From contig OU612074.1 in assembly GCA_914767715.1 (NCBI GenBank), forward strand, positions 16,292,062 through 16,356,061: DNA of 64,000 nt, in the 5' to 3' direction. A program made the translations under genes and the position numbers. This DNA comes from Membranipora membranacea (lineage: Eukaryota; Bryozoa; Gymnolaemata; Cheilostomatida; Membraniporidae). Shown here one piece after another: positions 47,101-62,100 of this stretch; the first letter of the stretch is position 1; every line of letters starts with the position of its first letter. The notes beneath the pieces were generated by a model. That model made no database searches and was not told the origin of the DNA. It saw only the letters and a list, made by a program, of their open reading frames with translations.

Positions 47101-50100
47101 AGTATGATCCCAATTTTCAGACTTTGCAGCAGTTTTACTGCAATTAAGTTTACAGGCTGTTTTATTTCTTATGCACTAATGACTTCCCAGCCTGAGATAT
47201 TTAAAGCCATACCAAACATGGCCTAGTAGGACTGTTACTTTTAGATAAATTATATAAGGATGTATACACATAAGAATGAATTGATGCTTCTGCTTCTAAA
47301 CCAGTTGAAGTTTTTATTGCTAGGGGTAGAAAGGGGAATTATCAGGGCACATAGGAAATTCGTAGCTCTTTAGGGAATCAGCCTATCATCAAATTCATAG
47401 CTCTTTAGGGAATCAGCTATCATCATGCCATCGATGTAGACAAATTGAACTGAAACAAAGCCGTCAAGGCTTGTTAAAAGATCTCCTAAAAGAACAATGA
47501 ATAACCTTGATCTTAATCACATAGTTATTGGTAGGATTTTATGACTCTCAATAAGTTAGCTACCCTCAAGATTTATAAATCAACTAAATAAATTCAATGG
47601 TGTCAGAGGACTACTCACAATCAGAGGTAAAGACAAAGAGCTCGCTGCCATCAGAGCCAACAGAGAAGTCAGAAATTTGTACAGAAGATCCATCTGTGAT
47701 GTCATCAGAATCAAGACACACCGTTATATTCCCTTCTGCTCCAAGATCTTTGCGGATTATTCCTCCCTTAATTAGGGTGAATTGAAAGTAATTTAACAAT
47801 GGAAATTACTAAAGTTGTAATTTGTTGATTTGTAAAAATGGTTGCATGTGAGGTGGTTTCTTCGAGTTCTGACTATTTGGTGTCATCTTGGGAGTAACTT
47901 TCACAGCAGGTTAGATCTTTCAACAGTCAAAATTTTTAAATTATGCCCATCAGACCTAATGTCATTAGATGGAGCAAAGTCTTAGATTTGATCTCAATAT
48001 TGAAAATTCTAAAGCTAGAGCTACCAACCTTCTCTGCAGTGTCACCATATAGAATATAAATAATGGGATCTGCAGATGAGCTGTTTCCTCTCACAACGAC
48101 TATTTTTTGAATATTCTGAAAAAGGCTCTCATCTGCTGAGGTGTTGACCAACCCTGACTTCTCACAATCCCCTGAGGATAAAAATAAGAAATAATCCAGT
48201 TTACACAGTACATGAAAGGTCAGAGAGACCATGTGTTCACAAATATTTCTTGAATGTAGAGTGATTATGGATGCGAATCTGAACTACAATCATGAGGACT
48301 AAAAACTGGCAAATGAATTAATAATAATTAAGAAACTGACCGATCCTCTGATATCGAGGATCTGTACTATTCCATAATTCCTCTGAGCTATTTGAGAACA
48401 GAATTCGAACGCAACTCTCTTCCGCTACAGCAATGAAGGCTGTACCATCGTTTCCCATATAGGCCTCAAAAGTGGAGATATGAGTGAAGGTCAAAGGATC
48501 AGATGGATGATATCCACCCTTTACTTTACTTCCATAAGATGGAAGCATTCCTACAACATAAGTTTATTCTTAGCTACAATTCCATGAAAAATACTGCACA
48601 GGTTGACAATTGTTATAGTTCATAGCCATAGCCAACATTAAATTGATTAACTATGATTGCAATATCTCCCCATTTAAAATGTTGGTACGACAGCCGGTCA
48701 AACCTTTGAGGTTCTATCCTGTCCCAACTTGCAACCTCTCATCTCATGCAATCAACAGCAGTTCTAACAGGTACTTTCAAGAAGTGACTTGACCTTAGCG
48801 CTCACCCACTTCGCAGCCGATCAAAACAAAGCACATTAACAAGGTTGAAAATTGAACCTCAGTGTGATGATAACCTCGACATTTTAATTTTATGTTGGTC
48901 GTTACCAAAATTTTATTCAAAGTGCCAATTTTGACTTCTGTTTGAAGAACTTACAAAATTTGCCCCTATTTAACAAACTATCTATACTGTTTACCTAGCT
49001 TGTTGGTCGTATTTTGCTCCACAAGATCTGGGAATCCATTGTATCTCACCAATCTACCGATCCTGCCATCAATGCTGGTCGCAACATATACTTCATTGGC
49101 AACATGTCCGTTACCTGTGTACGTGACATCACCCAGAGTGTCAAGTTCGACTGGCTTCCAGTCACTCAAAACAACCTCTTCAACAGTGACAGGCGATATT
49201 TCTGTTGTCTCTTCACTGTCGTGTATAATAAGATAATAACATCAGGCTTAAAGGGATTGAGCTTGAATACAATATTAAAATACCATCGTATAAGCACTAA
49301 GAGAAAATAAATCAAAGAAGTTGGTCTCAAACCTGTGTTGCCCAGTGAAACTTAAGTAAAGCTACAACTAGAAACTTTCCAATCACTCATTATAGCTAAG
49401 GTTGCTAGTGTCTTCAAACATGTAGTTTCCTTCCATCTGCTTAATCCTTGTGACACTACTCGGTGATATTTGCACTTACCTTACGGGAGTAAGTATGTCT
49501 TCAACAGATTCCTCCTCCTCTTTGATAACCACTTTGGAAAAAAGAGTTGAAAAAAATGAAAGTTTCGATTCAATGGTTACGGTTCTGTTAGGGTTGCCAG
49601 TTGCCTTGTGTTTTAAGTATTCCTCTTTTCATCAGTCTCTGTTAGGGGATAGAGCTTCTGAATTTTGCTACATGGTTTGATTATAACAGCAATACATAAC
49701 CATCTAATACAGAGCTTAACTTAAAAACTAAAAATGCCATTGTAGCATAATGATGCCTTAGTTGATAACTCACCAGTCTCGACTTCAAGATGCACTGAGT
49801 ACATGATTGTGCTGTTTGGACCGTTACCCTGAAATACCAGGTCATTGGTCCCATCCAAGAAAAACAACGAGGAGCTCTTTACATCAGAGATACTGCACAG
49901 GATATGATCTTTGGTGTTGGTTTGGTTGGGACATGTGGCTAACACACATATTGTAGCATTCACATCATGTTGATCACAGGGCACAAATACGAAATCATCA
50001 TCACCTGTGAAATTTTTATTAGAAGTTAGACAATTAATAATGGCCAAATTTCTAGAGATTTCCAAACAAGGGAAAACACATGATGAGTGAGGTTGTTCAG

Positions 50101-53100
50101 ATGCTATGGTAATGTGTGGTTGGGAAATCCATCATTAACTTTTAATGTCATAATAGTGGCCCTTTTTCACAGCTGTTCAAGTTATTATCGATAATTAATT
50201 TATAAATGAAGGAATAGGAATTTAAATAGAAATAATAGCTTTAGAGCAGATGACCATCTTACCTGTACTTGTGTTCTGTGTGGCAGCGCCTATCTTCAAG
50301 GTGCTATTTGTTCCAATGCGTCCTGCAGAAATTAAAAATACTGACATGGAGCAATGGTATGTAAATGGTTGAATACTTGACTGATAGGCACAACATAAAA
50401 TCAGTATGTAATGTTTTGATGGAAAGGGCTACGGGGGGGGGGGGGGGGGGTAACATGTGTGTGATTGATAGCAATGTACAGAGATCAGAGAAGCGACTAT
50501 TATTGATTCTGCTGGTGAAATATTTGATTCATCCAATCATTTCAGGAATGATTCCACAGCTGTGATAGTTTCTCATACAAAACATTGTAAGTTAAGTGGT
50601 GCATATAGAACTAGCAGACCTTGATGAAATAATTACAAAAGGAGTAACCTTATTATAGGAAACACTAGTTTGTTTTGATTTATTTAGGTTATTGACATCT
50701 TTCCATCTCGTAATATTCTGACACAAAGTCTGTCTGAGAAAAAGTGTGAAAGTAACTTAGCCCTAAATAGAGAGGTGACTGAATCAACAAGGCTATTCAA
50801 AATGGTTAACTTTTCAATGAACCTGGTTGATTATGGCTCATGATTAAATACAATACCTCCATCTTGTTTCTTAGCAGCTGCAATGTCCACAAGGTAGAAT
50901 GCTGACCCTTGTACATTTATTATCATAAATGAATTGTCTTCTGAGACCGCTATCACTGCATCACTGAATACATCAGCAGCAAATCCAAGAGATTGGCTTA
51001 TTTTAGAGACCTGGCTGTTCTGACTGTCAATTGCATATACAGCAGCTAAAAACAATACAGCACATATGAACTCAATTGCCATGTGCGTGTGCCTTTAAAA
51101 ACATGTACTTGTGGCTAAGAACTGCATGTTTTTTATCTTTACCTAAACCAGTGCAATCTAACTGCATATGGGTAGGGGGCGATAAACACATGTGAATAAA
51201 ACTAAGTTGTGAGAAATTGGTCATTCGAGTGTCAAAAAAGGCATTTCCACTCTGCCTTAATTCTGAAAAATAAAAATTATTTTGACCACCCAATAAAAAG
51301 ACTGACCTTTACTTTTAAACTGCTTTTAACCCAATTAATGGGAGGGGTAGGAAGGAGGAACTATCTTCAGACACATGTGAAATTGATTGCTCCTAAGGAA
51401 TTGAATATAAATGATCATTGTGTATCTAGGTCTTGGCCTGTCAAAAGATCACTGAAAAGTGTTAGATGGTCATTACAACTCTTCTCACCAGCTCATGATC
51501 TTGACCACAATTACATATTTATCAGAATGATTGATACTACGCTCAATAATAAAACATCCCTCTATGACATCAGAGTACTACTCACAATCAGAGGTAAAGA
51601 AAAAGAGCTCGCTACCATCAGAACCCACAGAAAAGTCAGTAATTTGTACAGATGATCCATCCGTAAAGTCCTCTGGATCTAGACAGACCGTAATATTCCC
51701 TTCTGCTCCAAGATCTTTACGTATAATTCCTCCCTAATTGAGGTGTATAGCAATGAGTTTTAAAAAGGCATATTTTTAGCAAATGGAAATCCCAGAAGAG
51801 CTGAATCTGACATGGATTATTCTATTATAGTGTCTTTAGGCCATCATATTTAGCTTTATAGGGGAGGCAGACTCTCCCTGCCTTCCTGCCTGATCTACGG
51901 GCCCGCACATTTATAAATTTCTGTTCACCTTATGAAGATATTCCAGGCACGGATTCGATGCAATAAATTGTTAACTCGTAAATGTGGTTGCAGATGAGTT
52001 GGGTTCTTCAAGTTCTGACTTTTTGATTTGATCTTGGGAGTTAATTTATCGCATTAGTAATAGGCTACATATTATCATATTGTAAAGTAATAACTTTTTC
52101 TCTGTCAAAAATTCGAGTGGTGAATAACGGGCTATTTAATAAGCCCGATCAACTCATTCTGTTTTGGGGATGGTAAGAAGGCGCAATCGGTTAACGGGCT
52201 TGCTAGTTGGTTCTAGGCGATTGGTGCCACAGGTTTTTTTGGTTTGATTCCTACTGGGGGAGCTTTCAAGGTTGATTGTTTCAGCCCCAAGCACCCTAAG
52301 GTGCATCCCTCTCCTGTGAGGCCAGAATGTCATGATTTTAATCTTAGATATCATCTCAATATTGTCAATTGTCAATTGAAGTTTAAGCGACCGACCTTCT
52401 CTACAGTGTCACCATATAGAATATAAATCATTGGGTCTGCAGTTGAGCTGTTCCCTCCCGCAACAACTATTTTTTGAATATTCTGAAGAAGGCTCTCATC
52501 TGCTGAGGTGTTGACCGACCCTGACTTCTCACAATCCCCTGCAAGTAATGGGATTGAAAATAAAGATAATTGTGCATGACAACATATCATAGCAAAGAGA
52601 AGAAAGCCCTGCGCCTCTCCTCAGGAAAAAAAGCAACACAAATGAAATTAGAGCTGCAATCCAAAAGATAAGTCATCAAGCCAATATTTAGGTCTATTTT
52701 TGAACTTTTGTTTTCCTAAATGGTGCAGATGCTGATTCAAATGAATCATTTTTTTCCTTTGGATGGTTTTCAAGATAAGACAATTTCAGCTTTGTTTTCT
52801 CATGCTGCAAGGGCGAAAAAGTACACAAAATTGAGAGGGGACAACTCAAACATAAGGTGCAAACCTATACTCAAGAATCTGTCTATAACATATTAGTTAT
52901 TTTTGCAAATCTGTACTGATTTAAACCCAATCACGATCTTAAGATTTGCCTTTCAAGAAACATTAATTATTTGGGGACATCTGATCAAATCTGATTCAAA
53001 AGGTGAGAGAGACCAAGAGTTTACAGATATTGCCTGACTGTATGGTGACCATTGACTCAAATATGATTGGCGAACATAATCACAATTCTAGCACTGGAAA

Positions 53101-56100
53101 ATATCTTGCAAACTTAGAAACTGACCAATTCTTTGATATCGAGGGTCTGTACTATTCCATAACTCCTCGGAACTATTTGAGAATAGAATGCGAACGCAGC
53201 TCTCTTCTGCTACAGCAATAAAGGCTGTACCATCGATTCCCATATATGTCTCAAAAGTGAAGATGTGGGTGAAGGTCAAAGGATCAGATGGACTATATCC
53301 ACCCTCTACTTTACTTCCATAAGATGGGAGCATTCCTACAACATAAGTTTGATATTGGTTTCATTTTACTCGACAAAAACTGCACAGATTGAAAACTTTT
53401 CTTGCTCCTGTATTTAGCCTTAAACAGCTTATGTATTAACTATTATTGCAAATCAGAGCAAAGGAAATTGACAAAGTTGGCACTTAAACTGCGATGTGAT
53501 AAATGACCTAGATTTAAGTTGACTTTGATATTTGCGGTTTTATTCAGAGATAGCAATTTTGACTACGGTTTGAAGGACCAACGGAATTGCCTCAGTTAAA
53601 CAAACTGCATAACATCTGTATAATCTTTACCGAGCTCATTTGTTGTATTTTGCTCCACAAGATCTGGGAATCCATTGTATCTCACCAATCTACCGATCCT
53701 GCCATTGATGCTAGTCGCAACATATATCTCATTGGCAACATGTCCGTTACCTGTGTATGTAACATCCCCCTGTGTTTCAAGTTTGACTTGTTCCCAGTCA
53801 CTCAAGACAACCTCTTCAGCCGTCACAAGAGAGTGTCCGACTGTTGATGTTTCTGATGCCTCTGCACTTTCAATTCAAGGTTATATAGATAATAGCTTCA
53901 GGTTAAAAAGAAATCAGCTTATAATATACAATGATTTGTTTCCAATCTTATTTACATGAAGATAGTTGATCTTAAGTCTGTGCTACAAAGGGAATCTGTA
54001 GCAACGTCTAGCATCCTTCGCACCACTTGTATTGGCAAAGATGTGTTAGCTACGTAAAAATTTTTCTATCACCGGCTGACACCCTGTGCCAATACTAGTG
54101 ATGGCAAATTGTCAGATTTTGGCGAGACGGGACGAGACAGCAAGAAAATTCGGGACGAGACCGAGACATATAACGATGCCGATAAAACATTCTTCAGATA
54201 TCACAATTTAAAAGAATGGTGGATATTCATTCACTATCACTAGTGCAATCAGCTTATAGTACATTTGATTCAAGATGTAACTTATGATCTATAGCAATAA
54301 GGATCTATGTTGAAACCAAGTTTCATCAAAATCTGTCAAGTATTTATTGAATTATAGAAAGCCACACGCTCGTGCAGATTTCCACTAATTCTTGCAAATT
54401 AAATTTTGTATGAGTATCAGCCTGCCACACATGATTGTCATTGCCCAAATTCATACTCATGATTTATGGGTGTAATCCTACTGAAATCCTCCTCAGCCAA
54501 TCTAAAACATAGGCCTATAGTGATAACTAAATAAAATAGTTAAACCAAGGCGAAGTGATTCAGCTTCTGGATATGCTTAGGCTCAACTATCTCCTCATAT
54601 TTATGCAATTTGATACCCCATTAATCATTGTATCCCTTCTCCCTCTTGCCCCAGGTCCAAATCAATGAGAAAGCTCCACATTGATCATCCATTCCATCTT
54701 TTTAACAGAAGTTGTTTACATAGATATGGCCTTGACTTATCAATCAAAACAGACAGCCAATCAATCAAATCTGACAGCCAATCAGATAACATTTCCGTTA
54801 AATAATTGCAGCAAAAGCATGACTAATAACTATCATTCCATTATATCATAGTCAGAATTTCATGTGACATCATATAATAACCGTGGTGTAGTGGGTAAGA
54901 GCATGGACTGCTGATCACTAGGTCACTGGTTCGAGTCTGGGAGAAGGCAATGTTTTGACCAGCTACTACCATTTACAATGCCAGTAGTCTCCACCTGTAG
55001 TAAGAGTTGTCTGTCTCGACGAGATGAGATACTGTCCCGAGGAGACAAGTCTTGCGAAACCGGGAATTGTCCCGTCTCGTTGCCATCACTAGCCAATACT
55101 CTAGATTAGGCTTACTTACCTGATGGTGGTAAGTATGTCTTCAACAGATTCCTCCTCCTCTCCAATATCAACTTCCAAACAAAAGAATCAAACAAATTAA
55201 ATTAAAGTTATCCCAAAACTAGGGCTTACAGAAATTTCCCACATGATTAACTTATCACTCATGTCTAAAAACACTTTCTAGGGGTTTGAGCTTTCTGATT
55301 GTGCCATATCGTTTGATTAAAACAGCGATACAAAGAAATATAATTGTACTTCAAAACTGAAACATTTATTTAAATTCAATTTCATTTAAAAGTTATGTTT
55401 TAATTGATAACTCACCAGTCTCAACTTCAAGATGCACTGAGTACATGATTGTGCGGTTCGGACCGTTACCCTGAAATATCAGCTCTTTAGTCCCATCCAG
55501 GAAAAACAATGAGGAGCCCTCCACATCAGAGATACTGCACAGGAAATGTTCTGTAGTGTTTGATTGATTTGTATTGCCTCCACAGGTAGCCAACTGACAT
55601 ATTGTTGCATTTATATCGTGCTTTTCACAGGGCGCAATTACAATATCGTCACCGTCTGTTAGTGAGTAGATTAATTCATTATTATTTGTGTTTGAACAAT
55701 CACTTCATATGCAGCATGAATAAACCTAGGAGTAGGGTTATAAATATATATATATATTTAAAAAACTTCTAAAAATAATTTTACAATTGGGTTAATTATC
55801 TCTTTGGTTCATTAAAGTCTCACCTGTACTTGTGTTCTGTGACCGTGTACCTGCGCTCATCTCCATGGTGCCATTTGTTCCAACACGCTCTGTCGAAATG
55901 AAAAATTGACATTGTTTAATTAGGCTGGTTCAGGCATCAAAAAATGATGATTGGACGATGAACTGTTTAGTTTGAATGGTTTCATTTCATAAATCGATTT
56001 GAATGGGTATTTGGTTAGAACTATTTCTATTACTTAAGCATTTTATAGAACATAGTGAGATGACAAATTTTAGGTTACAGCAGTTTGAATTAGTGATTGA

Positions 56101-59100
56101 TTTATGAGGGCTGGTTGAGCCTCTTTGCCCAACTAGTTCTACCGCCTACGTTCTAAGCATAATAAAAGGGGGTCAGTCCCCAGCTTTGAATAAAACCCTA
56201 AGTGTCTAAGCAAAGTATTACTAGTTATCCAGATATTCTGTAATGCAGGTAATCAAAAAAGTCACTTTTAATCAATTCAGTTGACAATTGACATGTTCTG
56301 GGTTGTTTTTGATAATAATGACACTGTATAAATTGAAATATTATCCATTTCTGGTCCTTAGTATGTTTATACAGTACCTTCATTTTGCTTCTTAGCAGCT
56401 GCAATGTCCACAAGGTAGAATGCTGACCCTTGGACATTTATAATCATAAATGAATTGTCCTCCGGAACAGCAATCACTGCATCACTGAATACATCAGCAG
56501 CAAATCCAAGAGATGGGCTAATTTTAGATATCTGGCTATTCTGACTGCCAACTGTGTATACAGCAACTAAAACAATTCAGAAAACACAATCAATGTCGGG
56601 AAGCTCAAACCCAGCATGATTCAATTCTGGACATCTACCGTTGTCTATTTAAATGCGCTCCCTCCATTTCTGCTATAAAGATGGGCCACATGGTTGCAAC
56701 TTCCAATCCGTGATAGCATATATAAATCACAATTTATGTAAGTGCATGTTTTTTGGCCTTAATGGATTTGTCTTAACTGAAACTATTATCGAAGGACGAG
56801 AGTATAGATTCATGCAGCAAAGCTTGATTAAACTTCATCGATGGATTGTTCTCTTGTAAGTCAAAAAGAAGGAATTTGGAATGTCATTATCCATATTATA
56901 TTCATAATTTGAGTGGTTAGTTTGGGAGATTATTACACAGAAAATAAAATTAAAAATTATCCCCTGCAAAAGGATACTGACAATATTTGGGTTCTCATTG
57001 ATTTCCACCCCTACTAGGAACGGTCATTACAAACGATGCAAACTCACTTGATTCGAATCACATTTAATATACTTCCTACTATAGTAATGGAGGACAACTC
57101 ACAATCAGAGGTAAAGACAAAGAGCTCGCTGCCATCAGAACCCAAAGAGAAGTCAGAAATTTGTACAGAAGATACATCTGTGATGTCATCAGGATCCAGA
57201 CAGACTGTAATATTCCCTTCTGCTCCAAGATCCTTACGTATTATTCCTCCCTTGAATAGGGTGTATTGAAATAAGCTAACCAATTTATTTGATAGTATAA
57301 CATAAGGTAGTCTAAACATATCAGGCTGAGCCTTTGGTAATATTCCAGGCACAAACTCAACAAGTTCTGACAGATAACTTGAATTATTAGAGATGGACAA
57401 TTTAAGGGTATTAGACAAGAATATCACTAATCACTAATAAATACTCATCTTTGAAAATAAAGCCACCAACCTTCTCTGTCATGTCACCACAAAGTATGTA
57501 AATGATGGGGTCCGCAGTTGAGCTGTTTCCTCTTGCCACAACTAATTTTTTAATATTTTGAAGGAGGCTCTCATTCGTTGAAATGCTGGCAAACCCTGGT
57601 TTCTCGCAATCCCCTGGAATCAGAATCACCGAAAAGGAATAATCATCTAAGCCTTCACGTCATGACAACTTTTCGTAACTCTGAGAAGGGAAGCTATACA
57701 TGAGAATGAGACTGCAAATCAAATTTAATTGTTCAAATTTTTAAAAATATTACTGTCATACTGTTGAATGGCATTAATTTTTCACTAACTTTGTAATCTG
57801 AAACCTAAAACAAAAACGAAGTACATCACCTAATTGAAAGTTTTGTGGTTCAAAGACTTTTACCATGTTCAAGATATTGTTTTACTACGCTTAACTTTGC
57901 TGTTCAATGCTGAGGAAGAATGGGTTATTTGCGATAACAAAACAAAAATTTGAATGAAAAGATGAGATATTCAAGAACTGGTTGTGAAATCCGAGAATCG
58001 CATCAATAAAAATTTGTCTTCTGTCAGCATTAAACTATATTTTGAGGGACTCTTGAAATCAAATTATTTTCATGTGGGAAATCAGCGAGGGCAGAAGCTT
58101 CAAGATATCACCTGCCTATATGTAGATTAGGGGTTAAATATAAATGAACATCACAAGGAAAGGTACCACCAGAAAAACACTTTGTGCTTCAGCTCCAACA
58201 TACAAATCGATGATAAGACTAACTTACCAATTCTCTGATACCGAGGGTCTGTACTATTCCATAACTCCTCTGAACTATTGGAGAACAGAATACGAATGCA
58301 GCTCTCTTCCGCTACAGCAATGAAGGCTGTACCATCGATTCCCATATAGGCCTCAAAAGTGAAGATATGAGTGAAGGTTAGAGGGTCAGATGGACGGTAT
58401 CCACCCTCGACTTTACTCCCATAAGATGGAAGCATTCCTACAAAATTAGTTTGATATTGGTTTCATTTTACGAGACAAAGACTACACTGATCCAACAATT
58501 GTCTTGTTCCTGTTTTTAGCCTTGAACAGCTTAATGATGAACTATTCAAGGTCTTACAATGGGGCTTTCCTATGTTCTGATTTCTATCATTACAACATGT
58601 GTCTATCGGTAATACGGATGTGGGTTTTATCCTCCCCAACTCACAAACATTTAAAAAAAAATGAAAAAAGGAAAAAAAGATACCTTTAGGAAAACAATAT
58701 GTGACTATTGGACTTGTTGTAAACTGTTCAAAACCCAACAGCCAATCAGATCCAATGACCTAACAAGGTTGCAATTTAATCCTAAATATGATGCTGACCC
58801 CCAGATGGTCTTTTCTGAGGTCGTCAAGATTGAATTCAAAGTAGGTATTCAAGAAAGCCATCACATTTTGACCAAACTAAAATGACTGCATGATATGTGT
58901 TTATTCCTTACCCAGCTCATTGGTTGTATTTAGCTTCACAAGATCTGGGAATCCATTGTATCTCACCAATCTACCGATTCGTCCATCAATACTAGTTGCA
59001 ACATATATCTCATTGGCAACATGTCCGTTAGCTGTATACGTTACATCCCCCTCCGTATCAAGCCTGACTGGCTCCCAGTCGCTCAAGACAACCTCTTCAA

Positions 59101-62100
59101 CAGTGACAAGTGAATGCCGGACTGTCGATGTTTCTAGATTGTCAGTGCTGGCAGTTTTCTGGATTACTGGATGTTCTGTGATCTGAGTTGATGGGTCTTC
59201 TGTGGCTTGAGATACTTGACCTTCTGTAACTTGAGTTACTGCATCCTCTGTGATATGAGTTGATAGATCTTCTGTGGCTTGAGTTACTTGATCTTCTGTA
59301 ACTTGAGTTACTGCATCCTCTGTGACCTGAGTTGATGGATCTTCTGTGACTTGAGTTGATGGATCTTCTGTGGCTTGAGTTACTTGATCTTCTGTGACTT
59401 GAGTCACTATATCTTCTGTGACCTGAGTTGATGGATCTTCTGTGACTCGAGTTGATGGATCTTCTGTGGCTTGAGTTACTTGATCTTCTGTGACTTGAGT
59501 CACTATATCTTCTGTGACCTGAGTTGATGGATCTTCTTTGGCTTGAGTTGATGGATCTTCTGTGGCTTGAGTTGATGGATCTTCTGTGGCTTGACTTTCT
59601 TGAACTTCTGTTACTTGAGTTACTGCATTTTCTGTGACCTGAGTTGATGGATCTTCTGTGGCTTGAGTTAATTGTTCTTCTGTGACTTGAGTTACTGCAT
59701 CTTCTGTGACCTGAATTGATGGATCTTCTGTGGCTTGAGTTACTGCTTCTTCTGTGGCTTGAGTTACTGCTTCTTCTGTGGCTTGAGTTGACGTACCTTC
59801 TGTGACCTGAGTTGATGGATCTTCTGTGGCTTGAGTTACTGTTTCTTCTGTGGCTTGAGTTGACGCACCTTCTGTGCCTTGAGTTACTTGATCTTCTGTG
59901 ACCTGAGTTGATGGATCTTCTGTGGCTTGAGTTACTTGATCTTCTGTGAATTGAGTTACTTGATCTTCTGTGACTTGAGTTACTGCATCTTCTGTGACCT
60001 GAGTTGATGGATCTTCTGTGGCTTGAGTTGATGGGTCTTCTATGGCTTGAGTTACTTGATCTTCTGTGACTTGAGTTACTTGATCTTCTGTGACTTGAGT
60101 TACTGCATCTTCTGTGACCTGAGTTGATGGATCTTCTGTGGCTTGAGTTGATGGGTCGTCTGTGCCTTGAGTTACTTGTTCTTCTGTGACATGAGTTACT
60201 GTATCTTCTGTGACCTGAGTTGATGGATCTTCTGTAGCCTGAGTTGATGGATCTTCACTGCCTTGAGTTGTTGAATCTTGTGTTGTTTGTTTTACTGGTT
60301 CTTCTGTGACTTGAGTTACTGCATCTTGGGTTGGTGATGTTAATGTAACATGAGTACTAAAAGAAATAATGCAATATTAATTGTACTTGAAAAGTGATGC
60401 ATGCCTGTAGCAATAACTTTTGGTTCATTGGCAGGATACAATGAGGGCTGGACTGTTCTGTAACATTTTGGTGATTGACGTTGTAATTTACATGATAACA
60501 CTTACCTTATCTCTGTTGTACTTCCAGTATCTCCGACAGCTAAAAAACCAGAATAATGAAAGTTGCACACGCTCAAATCCAAAAGGCCATAGAAAAACTG
60601 CTGTAAGTTAATGTCTGTTAACTTTGGTTATTTAGAGTAATATATTCTGAGTATGATAATATCACAACATGTCTCTTGGAGGAACAATGAGCAATGACAT
60701 ACATGGCCGCTGTAAACAGATTGTCTTCCCTTAAGCAAAGGGGAGTAAACTCCTATACAAAAGACAAAACCCAAAACTACATGTACATAATATCCAACAA
60801 TGTCTGAGTCAGTGGCAGTCTGATGGTCAAAGGTAAGAATTCGGTATCATTCATGATCTTAGTTTGATTTCCAGCGCCAAAAGTGATATCTGGTTTGGCT
60901 TTGGCAAGGCCCTCATCATAGTCAGTTCTGTATGGATCGGAACAATAGACAAGGGAAGTTGTTTGGCACTCAGTATTAACTCCCCCTCTGCCTTAATGGA
61001 AAAAGACTAGCCAATAACAATTTATAAGGGTAGGGTAACCTCCCCACATGACCCTCAGGCGTCAGGGCCTCATTTAGACAGGGCAGTCATAGATTAGAGC
61101 TAGAAATTATCCATGGCAATTTCTTCAAATCATAGAAGATTATGAAAACTGCTTAGTTTCACTGTGTTACTCCTATGTCATCATTGAGGGACATCATTCA
61201 GACCCCAAAATCTATATGCTTATCAACCCTAGATTGGGGAAACATACATAATAAATTATCGTTTGAAAATTGGAAAATCAATGTAGACTGTAATCTGTAG
61301 ATGTGACGCTTGACTCTTAATTTCAAAATGGTGACATAAGTCTATGCGTCTCTGGAAGATATAGCAACTCACATTTTAGTGAAAGATTTAAGGATACAAT
61401 TGAGTATAGGATGGAAATGAGCAACTCATGACAATCTTTGTTGATTTTTGGGTAAAAATAGCAAAAACCGCTGACAAGATAATTGGAGTTATTGTTCTAG
61501 GCTGATATTTTGGAAAATGAATGCTTGTTTCCACCAAACAACAAAGACTCTCAATATGTGCTGATTAAAGCCTGAAAACTCACTTGTCGCTGTCAGTGAT
61601 AGGGTAAATGTCATGATATCTGTTGATCTCTTACTGGTGGTTGTGACATAGACTCTGCCGTCTGCCATGAAAATGCCTTGTGGATGACTTAACCAACAGT
61701 GTGTGAAATTGCCTGTCGTTTCAGGCTCACTCTCTCCCGAACAAATTGATTCTGTTGTGTTTTCAACCAAGTCAACGACTTGTATCACACTATTGTAAAC
61801 ATCAGTCAAAAGTAAGGTCCTGTCATTCAAGAACACAAGTCCTTTGGTATTAGCGTAGATAGTGAACATGTCCCAAGTTGATTTTGATGGTGCTGCAGAC
61901 TCGAAGCTGACATCTGTAGTTGACTGGTCAATGTAAGAAACTTTTAGTAGGCCTAATAAATGATCAATGTAGAAGTCTCCTGTTGATGGTTGCTGTACAA
62001 TATTCAGGCCCATTATCGTTGGAAGGGATTCAATTGTGGTTACGTTGGCAGTGTCAATATCAATTGACCGTATTGCCAATGAGATATCTGACAGATGAAA

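Noticed and set aside
50433-50450. Poly-G tract as a G-quadruplex regulatory site
   Set aside because: A single homopolymer in an intron with no conservation in the paralogous introns.
54881-54945. A tRNA gene
   Set aside because: A- and B-box-like motifs are present, but the acceptor and anticodon stems do not pair well, and it lies inside a transposon; a SINE fragment is more likely.
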